Assembly (NCBI GenBank): GCA_020465985.1
Contig: JAANYP010002875.1
Coordinates: 124,001 to 188,000 of the forward strand
Direction of reading: 5' to 3'
Length of the DNA: 64,000 nucleotides
DNA from: Centrapalus pauciflorus
Lineage: Eukaryota > Streptophyta > Magnoliopsida > Asterales > Asteraceae
In this document: piece after piece, positions 24,507 to 36,357 of the stretch
How the letters are laid out: the number at the start of each line of letters is the position of its first letter
How positions within the stretch are numbered: the first letter of the stretch is position 1
Position numbers and translations under genes: made by a program
The notes under the pieces: generated by a model
The model's database searches: none
What the model was told of the DNA's origin: nothing
The model's input: the letters and a program-made list of their open reading frames with translations, nothing else

Positions 24507-25038
24507 ATCGACCGACGAGTTTGAGAAGACGATGATGAGATGAAGATGAAAATGATGCATCACGTTGAACTCATGAACCTATGAGCGTATACGATGTGAA
24601 GAAGACGAATACGAAGATGCATAGTATGAACACGATGATGCATAACCTGGTGCTCCATATGAACACGATGATGCATAACCCGGGAAAGATAAATACGAAG
24701 ATGCACAGTCAATGAAGATGATGAAACATCATGTTGGATTTTTGTTCAATTGGAATTTTTTAATTTTAGAAGTGCATTTTATAAATTTATTAGCATTTAA
24801 TACTTGATTATTGAATTAAATATTCAATCAATATAAATTTAATTTTGAGTTGATTTGATATATTATTTTTTCCGAAAATACCCTTATGCACATCTATATG
24901 TAAATCGTGCATCATAATGCGTTCACAAATTTCATCTTTATTACCCTTTTGTCATTGTAATTTTAGCCATTCATTTTCTAGATCTAACGGTGTATATGGG
25001 TTCCTAAGTTGCACGATGCACACAGGTGCCCCATAGAA

Positions 25039-25040
<2 letters not shown>
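24266..25040. mobile_element. TA-bounded element, family 4
   Basis: Left end GATTGAGGTTTTATGGGGCACC; reverse complement of right end AGGTTCTATGGGGCACC: inverted repeats of about 17 bp. Inside: a (CT)n(CA)n microsatellite at 24461-24506 and several GATGATGCATAAC/GATGCATCACG words at 24550-24700 that recall the GATGCATCAC repeats of family 2. 775 bp, no transposase seen. Confidence 0.7.

Positions 25041-25123
<83 letters not shown>
25041..25123. repeat. (TA)n microsatellite
   Basis: About 83 bp, right border of the cluster of TA-bounded elements. Confidence 0.95.
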
Positions 25124-25129
<6 letters not shown>

Positions 25130-26294
25130 TAATTACACATCAACCCTAACCATAATACCCCCTGCCCATTAAATAGGGCAATGACAACTACAAGTCAATA
25201 TAGAAGCCCTAACAAGACCACTCCACGTGCTTTGACTTACATATTTGTGTTCTTTATTGTCCATGTTTTCCTATGTTTTTTTCCTTATTTCTAACTAATT
25301 TTGTCACATTGTCGGTTTCTTGGTTAGCAAAATCCCAACTCCAAATTCAAACCCCATTAACAAATTACTTAACATTTTGTCTAGGTTCAAAGTCCATAGA
25401 TTAATCGATCTTATAATATCATTTCGAGTTTGATTTGAAATGCTCGAAAACATAAAATCCAAAATCAAACTACTTAACGTGATTGATTTCTTTTGTCGAT
25501 TCTTACTACAATAGTGTTGATAGGACCGGTTTTTATGAAACGTGTCTTATAATTCTGATAGCATTTGAAATCGTAAATGGAATTAGACAAATTAGAACAT
25601 GATCATATCATTGTATCTATAAAAACAAACAAAACTATCAAAAGATATTGTTAGTCATGATAAGATTAGTGATTCGGTGATTACCCAAATGAAGTTTCAC
25701 ATCACACCGTTTAGGTGTAGGACCACTCGAACCATACGTGGCTAAAGTAATGTTCGTATATATGTTTATTGTTAATGAAAGATCTGTTGTATTGTTATCC
25801 TGGTTTTGAAATTGTAAATAAGCTTGATTGATCATTCATTTTACTTAATGCTTTTTTTATCCATTCCATTTTATCCAATTGATTAAGTAAATTAATATTA
25901 ATTCCAACCATGATCTTCTATTTTAAATTATTTTTTGTTGCTGCCCGTATTACTAAATCATGTCTTTTTTTAATAGTGATATAAACTAAGCATGATGATA
26001 AAATGTTATGTTTTAAAAAATATAAGATAATTAACGATTATTAAAGTTTTAGAAATTAAGCATGACGAGAGTAGACATGTTTGTCAAAAAAATAACAATA
26101 TTTATAAAAAAACTTATTAATTGAAATTAATATTAACGCATAACCCGAACCCAGTTCACTAGATCCCTCTTTATTTATATATAACTTTAAATGTTTTATT
26201 TATATTTGAACTACATATATAGATAGAATCTGTCTTTATTTTTTGTTGTAACAGATCCTCAAATTCTAGATATCAAACTGTATATGTACACGAT
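25124..26294. other. AT-rich intergenic DNA
   Basis: No gene or complete element seen. A 65-residue minus-strand frame (25638-25835) has balanced composition but no motif I recognise; it could be an exon or gene relic, without support. Confidence 0.4.
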
Positions 26295-27997
26295 TGTAAC
26301 ATCCCTTGATTGACTAAGCATATATTAGTACCTTGATGTAACTTTATTTCGTTTAGCAATGTACATTAATGTTAAATTAATAAAAGTTATTATTAATGGT
26401 TGTATACACTATTTGATTATAGCTAAGGTTAAGGGATGCAAACTGTCAAATTGTCAAAGTCATAAACATAAAACACGTGTCTTAGTCAATAGCTTTATTC
26501 AATCATCATCAAATCGACCAAGCTCCTTCTAACACTAAAAGACATCAACTTCTCTCTAAGATTTTGAGTTCAATTCTTGTTGAAATTTCAAGATTCAAGT
26601 TGGAAATTATTTGTCTAGCAACAATAATCAAGAATCAAGAAAGAATTCAAGGAAATTATCCTATGTTCTTCAAAAATAAGTACAAGTGTGGGATACCTGT
26701 TGAACACATACACTTCATCAATGACTTCATTCACCAAAAACTTGCATAAAACGTTATTTCAATCATATGCATATTTATATAAAGGGATAATTGCGCAAAA
26801 AACCCTCAACTTGTTAGTTTTTTGTGATTAAAATCCCAAACCATTAATTTTTCGTTGCATATAAAACTCCGAACTAACTAAAAATCAGTAAATCAAGGTT
26901 TTATCAATGGGTAGCCGGTTGAAACCGGTCATTAATCCTACATGGACCGGTAAATAACCTCCGTGGAATAAATTTTAATTGTTGAAACCGGTTGTCAAGT
27001 ATTACACATCATTTAAACCCTCGTTGATCATGTAATCTCATTTAAAAATTACAATTAAAAATTATCAACAGGGGTTTAAAAGAAGTGTAATACTTGACAA
27101 CCATTTTCAACATTTTAAATTTATTCCATGTAGGTTATTTACCGGTCCACGTAGAATTAATGACCGGTTTCAACCGGTTACCCATTGATAAAACCTTGAT
27201 TTACTGATTTTTAGTTAGTTCGGGTTTTCTATGCAACGAAAAATGGTTTGAGGTTTTAATCACAAAAAATGACAAGTTGAGGGTTTTTGCGCAATTGCCC
27301 CTTGTATAAAAGGTTTAACTAAGCATTTGTGGCAAAACAGAGTTGGATTTGAAAACCGAAATCAAGACAGTCCATATGAGTGTGTGTGAGGTCTGAGACA
27401 TGATGATGTAGACCCTGAGTCTTAATGACTCGGGGTGGCCTTGGCCTTGGTTCTCTCGGTCTTGACTTTGGTTTGGGTCTTGGACCCGGATTCTATATGT
27501 TTTGGTGCGTGAGTGTGTGAGGAAGCATAAGTCTCGGGGTCAATGTGATTGGTGTGTGGTGACCAATACTTAGTTTAGGGGTGATAATATTTCTACCATT
27601 GAATCCTTATATAAGTCTTGGGGTGGTCACTTCAATTTTAATATTTCATTTGGAAGTCTTGGGGTGCATAAAAGTGTACTAGAATGAGAAGATGTGCACG
27701 CCATGGTAATGTGTTGGCCATTTAATCACGATAGCAAGTTGTTTGTCTGATATTACTTGATTGTTTCTACTTTTATTACTTCATCATGTGCTTTACTTAC
27801 ATCTTGCTATAATGGTCATGTATTACATGACTTGTACTCAGACTTAGATTATTTGATTCATTCAGACTTTGACATGATATTGATTATACCACACTTTTAC
27901 ACATGAACTTGTGTCGTTGACTACTCTGATGTCACCCACGTTGAATATACTAGTTAGTGGTTGATCCCCACAAAAGTGTAAGAATGGGACATATCTT
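26295..27997 (+). repeat. possible gypsy LTR remnant, interrupted by a MITE
   Basis: Starts TGTAACATCCCTTGATTG, the same opening (TGTAACATCC) as the chromovirus LTR at 43627 and the LTR piece at 38533. It carries pyrimidine-rich CTTCTCTCTAAG sequence (26550) like an LTR leader and is interrupted at 26784-27301 by a MULE-type MITE. No PBS or terminal CA found. Assignment rests mainly on the start motif. Confidence 0.35.
26784..27301. mobile_element. MULE-type MITE with long inverted repeats
   Basis: Left GGGATAATTGCGCAAAAAACCC and right (reverse complement) GGGGCAATTGCGCAAAAACCC open inverted arms of about 220 bp that stay well matched (CAACTTG, AATCAGTAAATCAAGGTTTT, ACCGGTTGAAACCGGTCATTAA). 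Flanks TTATATAAA (26775-26783) and TTGTATAAA (27302-27310) match at 8 of 9 positions, as expected for a MULE duplication. 518 bp, non-coding. Confidence 0.85.
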
Positions 27998-28351
27998 ATG
28001 ATCCTTAGTATTATGTCTCATAAGGTATCACACATTGTGGCTGCTGAACTATTATCACACTTTGACCCTCGTGACACTAAATATGCATATTTTGATTACA
28101 TGTTAATTGATAAATCTATAAATTCATTAAGTGTTGCTTATCAGTTATTGCATATCTCTTTACAGGAAAAAATTAGGAACCAATTGGACCCAGTAACTAG
28201 GAATACAGGAACTGAAGTTTGGAGCATACTAGATCACTTCTCAACTTACATTTTTGGTATTGAATTGAAGACAAATGTTTGTGGGAGCTGGGTAGTTGTG
28301 ACAAGTTGTTTTTATGACTGTAATAGACTAGATGACTTATACCATTTATAA
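27998..28351 (+). other. unrecognised open frame, 117 aa
   Basis: Open frame with balanced composition, beginning MILSIMSHKVSHIV. The stretch LLHISLQEKIRNQLD...TGTEVWSILDHFS loosely recalls the helical capsid region of copia-type gag (S-L...I, T..E.W..L), but no CCHC or protease follows and the C-terminal part looks random. No promoter, intron or polyadenylation evidence. It may be a relic of a retroelement gag or chance. A 60-residue frame at 28492-28674 runs into the next MITE and is unsupported. Confidence 0.2.
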
Positions 28352-28654
28352 CTTTAATTTTAAACTTTGTAATGTAATTACTATTAACTGTTTAATAAAT
28401 CTATCTTAGTTTGTGAATGTTATTGTATTGCTAGCTGGGACCTAATGATTAAGACTCGATAAAAATTGGGTCTTATAATGATTCCCTTTCAATGAAGCAA
28501 TCACTTTCGGTTAGTAATATATATGGTCTAAGAGATGGAAAATATCATTCCTCTCCTAATGCTTTACCAATGAACACTCTCTTACATCCTAAATTTGATA
28601 AAATGTTACAACAAGAAATGAAGACTAATTCTATCTTAATTTATAACTTAAAGA

Positions 28655-28932
28655 GGGTTAAGGTCGCACAATAACATCATATCTTTTCAAATGTATCGAT
28701 ATAGTACATGAACTTTTTCTTACTCATATGATACCTGTCAGTTTTTTCAATCCAATATGGAACATTTTTACATTTTCAACTGGGCTCTATTTGTAATTAA
28801 AAACTCTATATATAAATGTACCATATTGATATTAAAAACTAGAGTACATGTATCATATGGGTAAGAAAAAGAATTTCTTGTACCATATCGATAGATTTGA
28901 AAAAGTACGTTGTTATTCTGCGACCTTAACTC
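28655..28932. mobile_element. MITE of the GTTAAGGTCG family, short copy
   Basis: Left GGGTTAAGGTCGCACAATAAC and right (reverse complement) GAGTTAAGGTCGCAGAATAAC open inverted arms of about 85 bp (TGTATCGATATAGTAC, CATATGATACCTGT). Same family as 37506-38050, whose arms share the TATCGATATRGTAC motif. No clear target duplication. 278 bp. Confidence 0.7.
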
Positions 28933-29915
28933 ATTCAAATATAAATAAAATATTTAAAATTATACAAAAATAAAAGAGGATCCTGTGTACCTGGTTCGAT
29001 TTATGTGTTAATATGCTACCGCAAGATAGAAAACTGTGAGAGAAGTCCAATATTGGATAGAAGAGTATGCTAGTGGTGTTTAAGTAGTCACTGGGTTAGA
29101 GTAAGTTAGAGTATCCGCTAATTGAACGTCGCCTTTTTGTTTGGAAAAATGGAATGGATTAATTTTTTTGATTTCAAACTTTTATGTGTAGAAAAATTAT
29201 GAACCTGTCTAATTTGATTTCTGATCGTAGTTTTATCCATGAATTCATTCGAAATAATTAAAAATTAATTGAAGTTTATTTCGTTGAAAAAAATTAAAAA
29301 TCTCTTTTATTATTCGTCTAAATTAAAAATTGGAAAAATTAAAACCATTTTATCCAAGTTGAAAATCGAAATCAATCTATTTAACAGATAGGAAAAAAAA
29401 CGATGAGTCATACTAATTTTTATTCTTTCTGAACAAAAAACTCATTTTTCTGATATTTTTCGAACGAAAAAATTATTACCAATAGATTTTTAATTTTTCT
29501 GAAAAAATAAATCAACAATTCATTCCATATTTTCGAAGAATGTAGTTACCACTATTTATTTTTTATTGGAAAATAAAATCGGAAGTGATCGTCTTTTTTC
29601 CCGACCAGAGAAAACAAAAAATAGAATGGTTGATCTTCTTTTATCAAAAATCTAAAAATCAATAGTTTAATTGTAATATAACTGTAAATAAAAATAAATA
29701 ATTTTACTGTAATTAAATAATAATAACAACTACAACAATAAAATGAATGAAGGTCTTAATAAAAAAAAAGTTTTATACTTTGATGGTTTTACAAAATAAG
29801 TTTTAACCTGCTATAAGAAGTGTATGAGTGAATTAAAAAGTTTAAACAGTTTGGAAACTTATCTGGAAAAGAATGAAAATGAGACTTAATCGAAAATTCT
29901 TTTATACTTTCAATC
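28933..29915. other. AT-rich intergenic DNA
   Basis: Nothing recognised beyond repeated short A/T-rich words such as GGAAAAATTAAAA and TTTTTCTGA (29130-29640). Confidence 0.45.
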
Positions 29916-29923
29916 TATGGAAT

Positions 29924-31800
29924 CTGTTTGGTTCGCAGAATGTTTTCACAAAGGAATAGAATTTGTCAAAGGAATGGAAAGGTGAAAGAAATGTAATGGA
30001 ATTAAATTTCTATTTTTATTGTTTGGTTGGCAGGAATGGAATAGAAATAAATTAACTTCCTTTCTTGTTATTTTTCTATTTAGTTAGTAAAGTGGAATAT
30101 GATGGTTGAGTATACGGTAGGTGGGGTAAGATTGGATGGAGTAGGGTAGGTTCGGTGGGGTGGGTATGGTTAGGTAGGGTAGGAAAGGTTAGAGTGGATG
30201 AGAAAAGGTAAGGTAGTATGTGTTAGGGATATGGTTAGGTAGGGTAGTGTGAGTTGGGTAGATTAGAATTGGGATGGGGATAGGGTGGGGCACTGGGGTG
30301 GGATGAGGTATATAAGGTGGAGTAGGATGGGTGGGTGAGGATAACAATGGATTGGGGTGGGGTGGGGTATGGTGGGGTGGGGTAAGATAGGTTGGGTATG
30401 GTTAGGTTATATAGGGTAAAGTGAGGTATGGTTAGGTTGGGTGGGTGTGTGTGTGGGTGGGTGATGTGTGGTAGGTAGTGTCGATAGGAAAAAGCATATT
30501 ATGTGGATGGAATATCAATACTTTGCCTATTATTCTATTAGGTAAGAAAATATATTCCAGTGGAGGTGAGAAAATTTTAAGCCATAAGGGGGCATTTGGT
30601 TCACAGATTCTGAAGGAATCTGATTAAAAAGGAACGAACATTCCACTCCTATGACATGTTTGACTGTCAAATTCCATGAAATAATAATTCTATTTCAAGC
30701 AAAACATTTCCTACACTAAAATGAATTTGCTTTCCATTGGAGTTTTCAAGGAATGAACATTCCATTCCCATGAATCCATGATAGATCTTTTTTATTCACT
30801 AACACCAACCATGTCGACCCGACTAAATCCAACCTAACCCCACCTACCCTACCTACACCTTATCCACTACTCCACCCACACTACCATACTCCAGCCACCC
30901 TACCTTACCCTACCCACCCACCCCACCCAACTTACCCATCAAGCCATCATATTAAACTTACCACATCTCTTCCCACCCTTATATTACACGCACCCTATTG
31001 TTCCTCACCCCACCCTACCCACCCACCCACCCCATCCTACCATACCCATCCACCCCATCCATAAGCATATCACCTTACGCTACCACCAATCTATCCACCC
31101 ATCAAATTTACCACATCTCTTCTCACCCTTATATTACACCCATCATACCCTACCTCACTTCATCTCACCCCACCTCACTTATCCACTCACCTTACCTTAC
31201 CACCAATATACCCGCTCACCAAACTTATCACATCCCTCTCTTATATATCCACCATACCATACATTATCTCTACCCCAACTCCACTCCCTACCTTACCACT
31301 AATTTAATCACCTATCAAACCTACTGCATCCCTTCCTATCCTTACAATACACGCGCTCACCTTACTTAATATTATCCTATCATATTATATCATATCACAA
31401 CATTGGTTTAAACTCACCCTACCTAATCCAACCTTACCCATGCCACCTAGCCCACCTTAACCCACCACATCAGATATTATTTTGCTTATGTAGTAAACAT
31501 TAATATTTAATGTTATATTTTGGTCATTTATCATAATCATTCTTTTAAAATATTGTTATAATTCAAAAGAATTTGAAAAATAATTAATGATATATTTTGG
31601 TCATTTGTCATAATCATACTCCAATTCCTTTGACAAATTTATAAACAAAATAGAAAATAGCAAAGGAATTAAATCTGAATTTCATTCTTTTCGTGCCAAC
31701 CAAACAAGCTACAATATTTGGATTCAGAAGATTATATTCCTTCCAGAACCTTTGACAGATTCCATTCCTGAAGTAAACATTCTGCGAATCAAACGTCACT
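29924..31800. mobile_element. foldback element with G-rich and C-rich arms
   Basis: Terminal inverted repeats GTTTGGTTCGCAGAATGTT (29926-29944) and its near complement at 31776-31794. TATGGAAT lies outside both ends (29916-29923, 31801-31808), a possible 8-bp target duplication. The left arm (30105-30480) is a minisatellite of GGGTAGG/GGTGGGGTA words; the right arm (30825-31460) has the complementary CCCACCCTACC words, so the two arms can pair. A spacer at 30590-30790 has GGAATG/CATTCC pairs. The open frame 30998-31369 is Pro/Ser/Tyr low complexity from the C-rich arm. Confidence 0.6.
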
Positions 31801-31808
31801 TATGGAAT

Positions 31809-32379
31809 TTTCTTTTCTTTTCCTTTAGCCAACCAAACATACAAAGGAATGAAATTTTGATTCCAATTCCACAGATTCCTTCAAGATTATGTGAAACAAA
31901 CATACACTTAAGGTTTTTACATAATTTTCTCTATTATGAACAAGTAAAGTCGAAGCTGGGTTTGAAACAGCAAAATTTGAGCTCGAGTGTTACTCTTTTA
32001 AATAAGCTAAATTCAAGAGTTGAGTTTACATTAACTCTTTACACCCTTAACTTAGACACATCATAACAATTACATCTTAATCTAAACTCTTAAAATTTGT
32101 TATAGTATATATTTTTTCAATTAAACTAAGAAATATAAAGAATAACAAGTTTTGGATTACGATAAGAAGCAAGATGACTTTAGTGACATGGAACACCTGG
32201 TTAAAAGATCCATCTATTGCATTTTCTTAGGGTTAATCAGATGCTTTTGTATCGTTTTTTGTTTTCTTTGTTTCCATTCTTCATCCGACAAAATGTTTCC
32301 TCTTAAATATGTTTATACTCTTGCGGTTATTTTGGGTGTGAGCTTTTGCTTCTTTGATGAGTGTTTGTGTGGATAAAAT
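31809..32379. other. AT-rich DNA, GGAATG-type relics
   Basis: 31809-31910 continues with CCAACCAAACATAC and GATTCCAATTCC words similar to the ends of the foldback element, perhaps an older neighbour. The remainder shows no gene; frames 31752-32066 and 32152-32376 have no motif. Confidence 0.35.
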
Positions 32380-32830
32380 ATTTATATATATATATATATG
32401 AATAAATTTAATTGGAAGAAAAGTATATGAAAAGCAAAGGTGTGCAGAAAAGCATGTTTGTTCCCTCTGACCATTACAAATAGTACCTGCAAAAGACAAA
32501 AGGCTAGACACCAGAGTTGCAGCATAAAGGGAGCCCTCTGATTGGTTGCAGACCTGCCCTCCGAGTAGCGCAGGTTAGAGGTCAAAGATTCCTTTATGAA
32601 AAACGACAATGTCAAGACCTTATAAATAATGGGTTGATCCTCACACTCAGGTATCATCTTTCTCATCCTTAAAAACCCTAAATTACTTTATCTCTTTCTG
32701 CAACGTTACTCGGACTCTGTCTGACTTGAGCGTCGGAGGTGCCGCGCAGGGGTACACTGACCTTTCTTGTTTATTTGGCTCTCAGATTGTTATGTTAAAG
32801 ATGGATGATCGTATTTGAAGATATCTCAAG
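32380..32830 (+). repeat. partial LTR-like sequence
   Basis: Starts with a short (TA)n at 32381-32399. CCTTATAAATAATGG (32619-32633) is TATA-like and is followed by a TCTTTCTCATCC...AAACCCTAAATTAC leader and GACTTGAGCGTCGGAGGTGCCGCGCAG at 32726-32752, in two parts typical of the R/U5 region of plant LTRs. No LTR ends or coding found, so a fragment. Confidence 0.4.
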
Positions 32831-33844
32831 GTGTATATAGCAAAAGGGAAAATACGTTCAAACAATGAGATTTATAAAATTTATTGTTTAAATAAAAAAA
32901 AATTATCAAGTTACGTAAATTAGTAACCTTAAAAATGGACCAAAAAAAAAAAAAGCAGTAGAAAACACATATGTTGGAAGCATGTTGGTTTGTATGTCTA
33001 GGGTTTACCCTACCATCCTATGTTACCTCCCTTTTCCCATCCCACCATGTTCACTCCCCACCCAACAACCAATATCTTTTTTTTCCTTATTAATTCCATT
33101 AAAAAAACCCATAAAAATAATATAATAATATAATTAAGATCTACATTATTAATTAATGATGTAATTAATTATAATATGTTTTAAAGTCAATAATATTACA
33201 ATAATTTATATGTATATGTACATTTGTCTCCGATGATTATAACATTACAATTTACTTGTTAGCAGAGAAAATAACCAATAAAGATAATATAAAATACAAA
33301 GTTTGATAATAAAAGTATTGTAAAATTATTTTTGTCGAGAAAGGTAATGTAAAATTTTATTTTCACTGAAAAGGACATGAAATTCAAATTTTAGGCCAAG
33401 AAAGAAATTTAAATATTATTGTTTTACCAAATAATGGAGCATAATATTAAAAGTTTACCTTCTTAATTGGTTATCAATGCCCTTTTATGTCAAATTTGAA
33501 TTTTATGTTATCTTTCTTGGCCTAAAAATTTTTACATTACCTTTATTGTAAATTTTTAAATTTTATTTTAACTTTATTAGTAATTTTTTATGTGGAATTG
33601 AAGTTTATTTCAGATAGTAAGTAAAATAATTTTAAAAGAGCATTATAAGGTTATGATTACTTTGCCTAACATATTGGATCAAGTAAGAGGCTAGGGATTG
33701 GACTTGTTAATGATAACGATGTGAGGATGGCTGGGGATCTTATTCTTGTTCTCATTCTTGTTTTCATCTTTGGTTCCATTGGGTATTGAGGAATTAAATT
33801 TTTTATACATTTTAAAAAATAAATGAGTTTACGTTACAAACTAT
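32831..33844. other. AT-rich DNA with a degraded inverted repeat
   Basis: At about 33335-33410 and 33480-33550, GGTAATGTAAAATTTT...TTAGGCCAAGAAAG faces CTTTCTTGGCCTAAAAATTTTTACATTACC, an inverted pair suggesting a decayed MITE. Nothing else recognised. Confidence 0.4.
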
Positions 33845-33858
33845 AGTTTACTAAAAAC

Positions 33859-34617
33859 TTTACTTGATAAATGGAGATGGAATGACAGCAAAGATGGAAG
33901 TTTTACGGTAAAAGATTGACCAATCTAATCGAAGACTCTTCTATGTCTTTGCATAAAAGTTCGAATATTTCTAGTTAGTGGAACTCTTGGATGCCAAAAT
34001 AGATAAACATTTTTATTTGGAGATTAGTTTCAAAATGGTTGCCATTTTTCCAATTTAATGGCAAAAAGGGTGTCGATTTAATCGTCCGCTTGTCCTTATG
34101 TCAATCGGTGTTGATAATTTAGATCATTGTTTTTTTAATTGTTCGGCTTGAAACTCATTTGGAGAAAAATCCGAGCATGGTGGATTCCCCTTTCAATCCA
34201 TGTTTTTTTTTTCGTTGAGAGTTGCTCCTTTTGGAGATGACATATAGCTCAATCAGTTAATGGTTGAAAGGCGTTTCAAGGAGTGTTGTTTACTTTGATG
34301 TGGTGTTTGGAGATGGAGAAATTGAATTGTTTATGCTGATTCTGATGTCCAGGTCCAGGCTAAAAATGAAGAATTATTTTTGCTAGTTCATCAATTATCT
34401 TTCTTATGGAATGAAAATAGATACAAAATTAGAAGGACTGTTCTTGGAATTCTTGGATCTCTAAGCCACAATATTGGTTTGGCTAATTGTCTTTTCTTTC
34501 TTTTGGGGTTTATTTTTTGATTGGATGCTATCTGGGGACCTGTGTTTGTTTTTGTTGTTGAGATTTTTCCACTTCATGTGGTAGCCGTTTATAAACTTCT
34601 TGGCTTTGCAAAAAAAA
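33859..34617 (+). pseudogene. 5'-truncated L1-type LINE with zf-RVT remnant
   Basis: The + strand holds broken coding for the zinc-binding region found C-terminal to plant LINE reverse transcriptases: WNSWMPK..INIFIWRLVS and KGVDLIVR, then a degenerate C..C...H.F..C pattern, with in-frame stops and frameshifts. It ends in a poly(A) run (34610-34617). AGTTTACTAAAAAC, 14 bp, flanks both sides exactly (33845-33858, 34618-34631), the hallmark of target-primed reverse transcription. 759 bp remains of an element normally several kb long, so it arrived 5'-truncated and cannot move itself. The family protein nicks DNA and reverse transcribes its own mRNA. Confidence 0.9.
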
Positions 34618-34642
34618 AGTTTACTAAAAACATATCTATCTA

Positions 34643-34814
34643 TCTACTATTAAAAGAGTAACTATACTCATTTCTGGTGAAGCCACGTGTCGTCACCATG
34701 AATCGACACGTGACATTTATAGATTTTAAGAATAATAAAAAAATTTAAATCAAATATATCCAAATCTAATATAATCCACTTTTAAATTCAAATCAAATCA
34801 AACAAATCTATCTA
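34643..34814 (+). mobile_element. duplicated Helitron 5' end
   Basis: Starts TCTACTATTAAAAGAG and repeats, nearly identically, the first 170 bp of the Helitron at 34815. Both copies contain the inverted words CACGTGTCGTCACCATG and GAATCGACACGTGACATT. Offset between copies is 174 bp. No 3' hairpin of its own. Confidence 0.7.
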
Positions 34815-35302
34815 TCTATACTATTAAAAGAGTAACTATACTCATTTCTGGTGAAGCCACGTGTCGTCACCATGAATCGACACGTGACATTTATAGATTT
34901 TAAGAATAATAAAAAAATTTAAATCAAATATATCCAAATCTAATATAATCCACTTTTAAATCCAAATCAAATCAAACAAAATCTAATACTCTACTAACTT
35001 ATTAATTAAATCTATCCAAATCTAATATAATCCACTTTTAAATTCAAATCAAATCAAATCAAAAAAATCTAATAATCTACTAACTTATTAATTATAAGAT
35101 AATATAATGAAAGTTAAAAAAAATATATAAGAAAATAATTACCCTTCATATATATTTAGAAATACACAAAATTAATAGGTCATAATAAATAATTATATAC
35201 TTTTGTTTAAAAAATAATATTTATATCTTTATCTTTATCATTTTATTTATTATATTTTATATATATTAAAAATATCCGCGTAATACGCGGGTAATAAACT
35301 AG
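34815..35302 (+). mobile_element. non-autonomous Helitron
   Basis: Start A|TCTATACTATTAAAAGAG and end CCGCGTAATACGCGG hairpin (35276-35290) + TAATAAA + CTAG|T at 35299-35302 match the Helitron structure. No inverted repeats, no target duplication, no Rep/helicase: a 488-bp passenger mobilised in trans. An inner segment (about 34920-35005) is itself repeated at about 35005-35095. Confidence 0.8.
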
Positions 35303-35303
35303 T

Positions 35304-35816
35304 GTATATCAAATTTAAAACAAATTATCTCAATATTTTTAAGTCACATATACATAGATAATTAATAGTTCATAATAAAACTAAATTAAATAAAATTATG
35401 TTAAGAGCTTATAAAAACATGTTAAAATAAATAAGATAATTTTACAATATTAGAGTTCTATATATAGATAATTATTAATTTATATAAATTGTAATGACTG
35501 ATTAACATTATAAAATTAAATAAACATAATAATTTTTTATGATTACATGGGATCAAGATCTGAGATTAAAATGTTTTCCACCCATCACTGGTCAACTTGA
35601 GTTCGAGGATTTCCCGGTCAAGTCGGGGTCGAGTTTCAGGTTTCATATCGAGAATGGTTTTTTTTGTCGAGCCTCTGTTTAACTTGTGATGATAAAGGTA
35701 CCTATAATAATCACATGTATTTATAATGGTTACTTATGCAATAATATTTTATATTTTTACCAAATAAGTTCATTTTGATAAGATATATACAATCACGTTT
35801 TAAAAAGTAACTAGTG
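35304..35816. other. AT-rich intergenic DNA
   Basis: No gene or element recognised. A short GC-richer patch at 35580-35670 (GAGTTCGAGGATTTCCCGGTC) stands out without an assignment. Confidence 0.4.
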
Positions 35817-35824
35817 TATACAAT

Positions 35825-36349
35825 TAGACCTGGCAATATGTGTATCCGTGTCATGTCGTGTGTCAGACACGAATTTTACATGACACGAATTTGTAAAACA
35901 CGAATACGATACGAATTTGTAAAACACGAATACGATACGAATTGTAAAACGTGTCTGAATATGAAACACGAACACGACATGTAAAATATTTGTGTGACAC
36001 ATGACACAACATGAATAAAACGTTTTTAAACGTGTCACACGAAAACACGAATATAATCTAAAACATATAAAATTAAACCTAAAACTTAATAATTCAAGTA
36101 TCCATGAATTTGAAACTCTAAATACTAGTTTATACATGTCAAATACGTGTCATCGCGTAACACGATTATTATACGTGTCTTACACGTGTTTATACGGGTA
36201 AATTCGTGTTTGATCTGTATAAGACACGAAACACGAATTTGAAATTCGTGTCGACACGAATATACACGAATTTATAAAACCCATATACGAAAAACTCATG
36301 TCGTGTTCGTGTCGTGCCTATCGCATGGCATACCAAATTGCCAGGTCTA
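35825..36349. mobile_element. hAT-type non-autonomous element
   Basis: Ends TAGACCTGGCAATATG and (reverse complement) TAGACCTGGCAATTTG are inverted repeats; TATACAAT flanks both sides exactly (35817-35824 and 36350-36357), the 8-bp duplication of the hAT superfamily. Subterminal regions are crowded with ACACGAAT/ATTCGTGT words in both orientations (over a dozen), likely transposase-binding iterons by analogy. 525 bp, non-coding; open frames here (35811-36137, 35863-36048) are by-products of the iterons. Confidence 0.88.
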
Positions 36350-36357
36350 TATACAAT

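Noticed and set aside
25638..25835. 65-aa minus-strand frame with balanced composition
   Set aside because: Too short, no recognised motif, no splice or promoter evidence; kept only as a remark.
27998..28351. 117-aa frame as a copia gag gene
   Set aside because: Similarity to gag helices is weak and no nucleocapsid or protease follows; listed only as an unrecognised frame with low confidence.
30998..31369. 123-aa open frame rich in Pro, Ser, Tyr
   Set aside because: It is a direct translation of the CCCACCC/CCATCC minisatellite arm of a foldback element and is low complexity.
34225..34265. ATAGCTCAATCAGTTAATGG as a Pol III A box of a SINE
   Set aside because: It lies inside the LINE tail, with no B box at the right distance.
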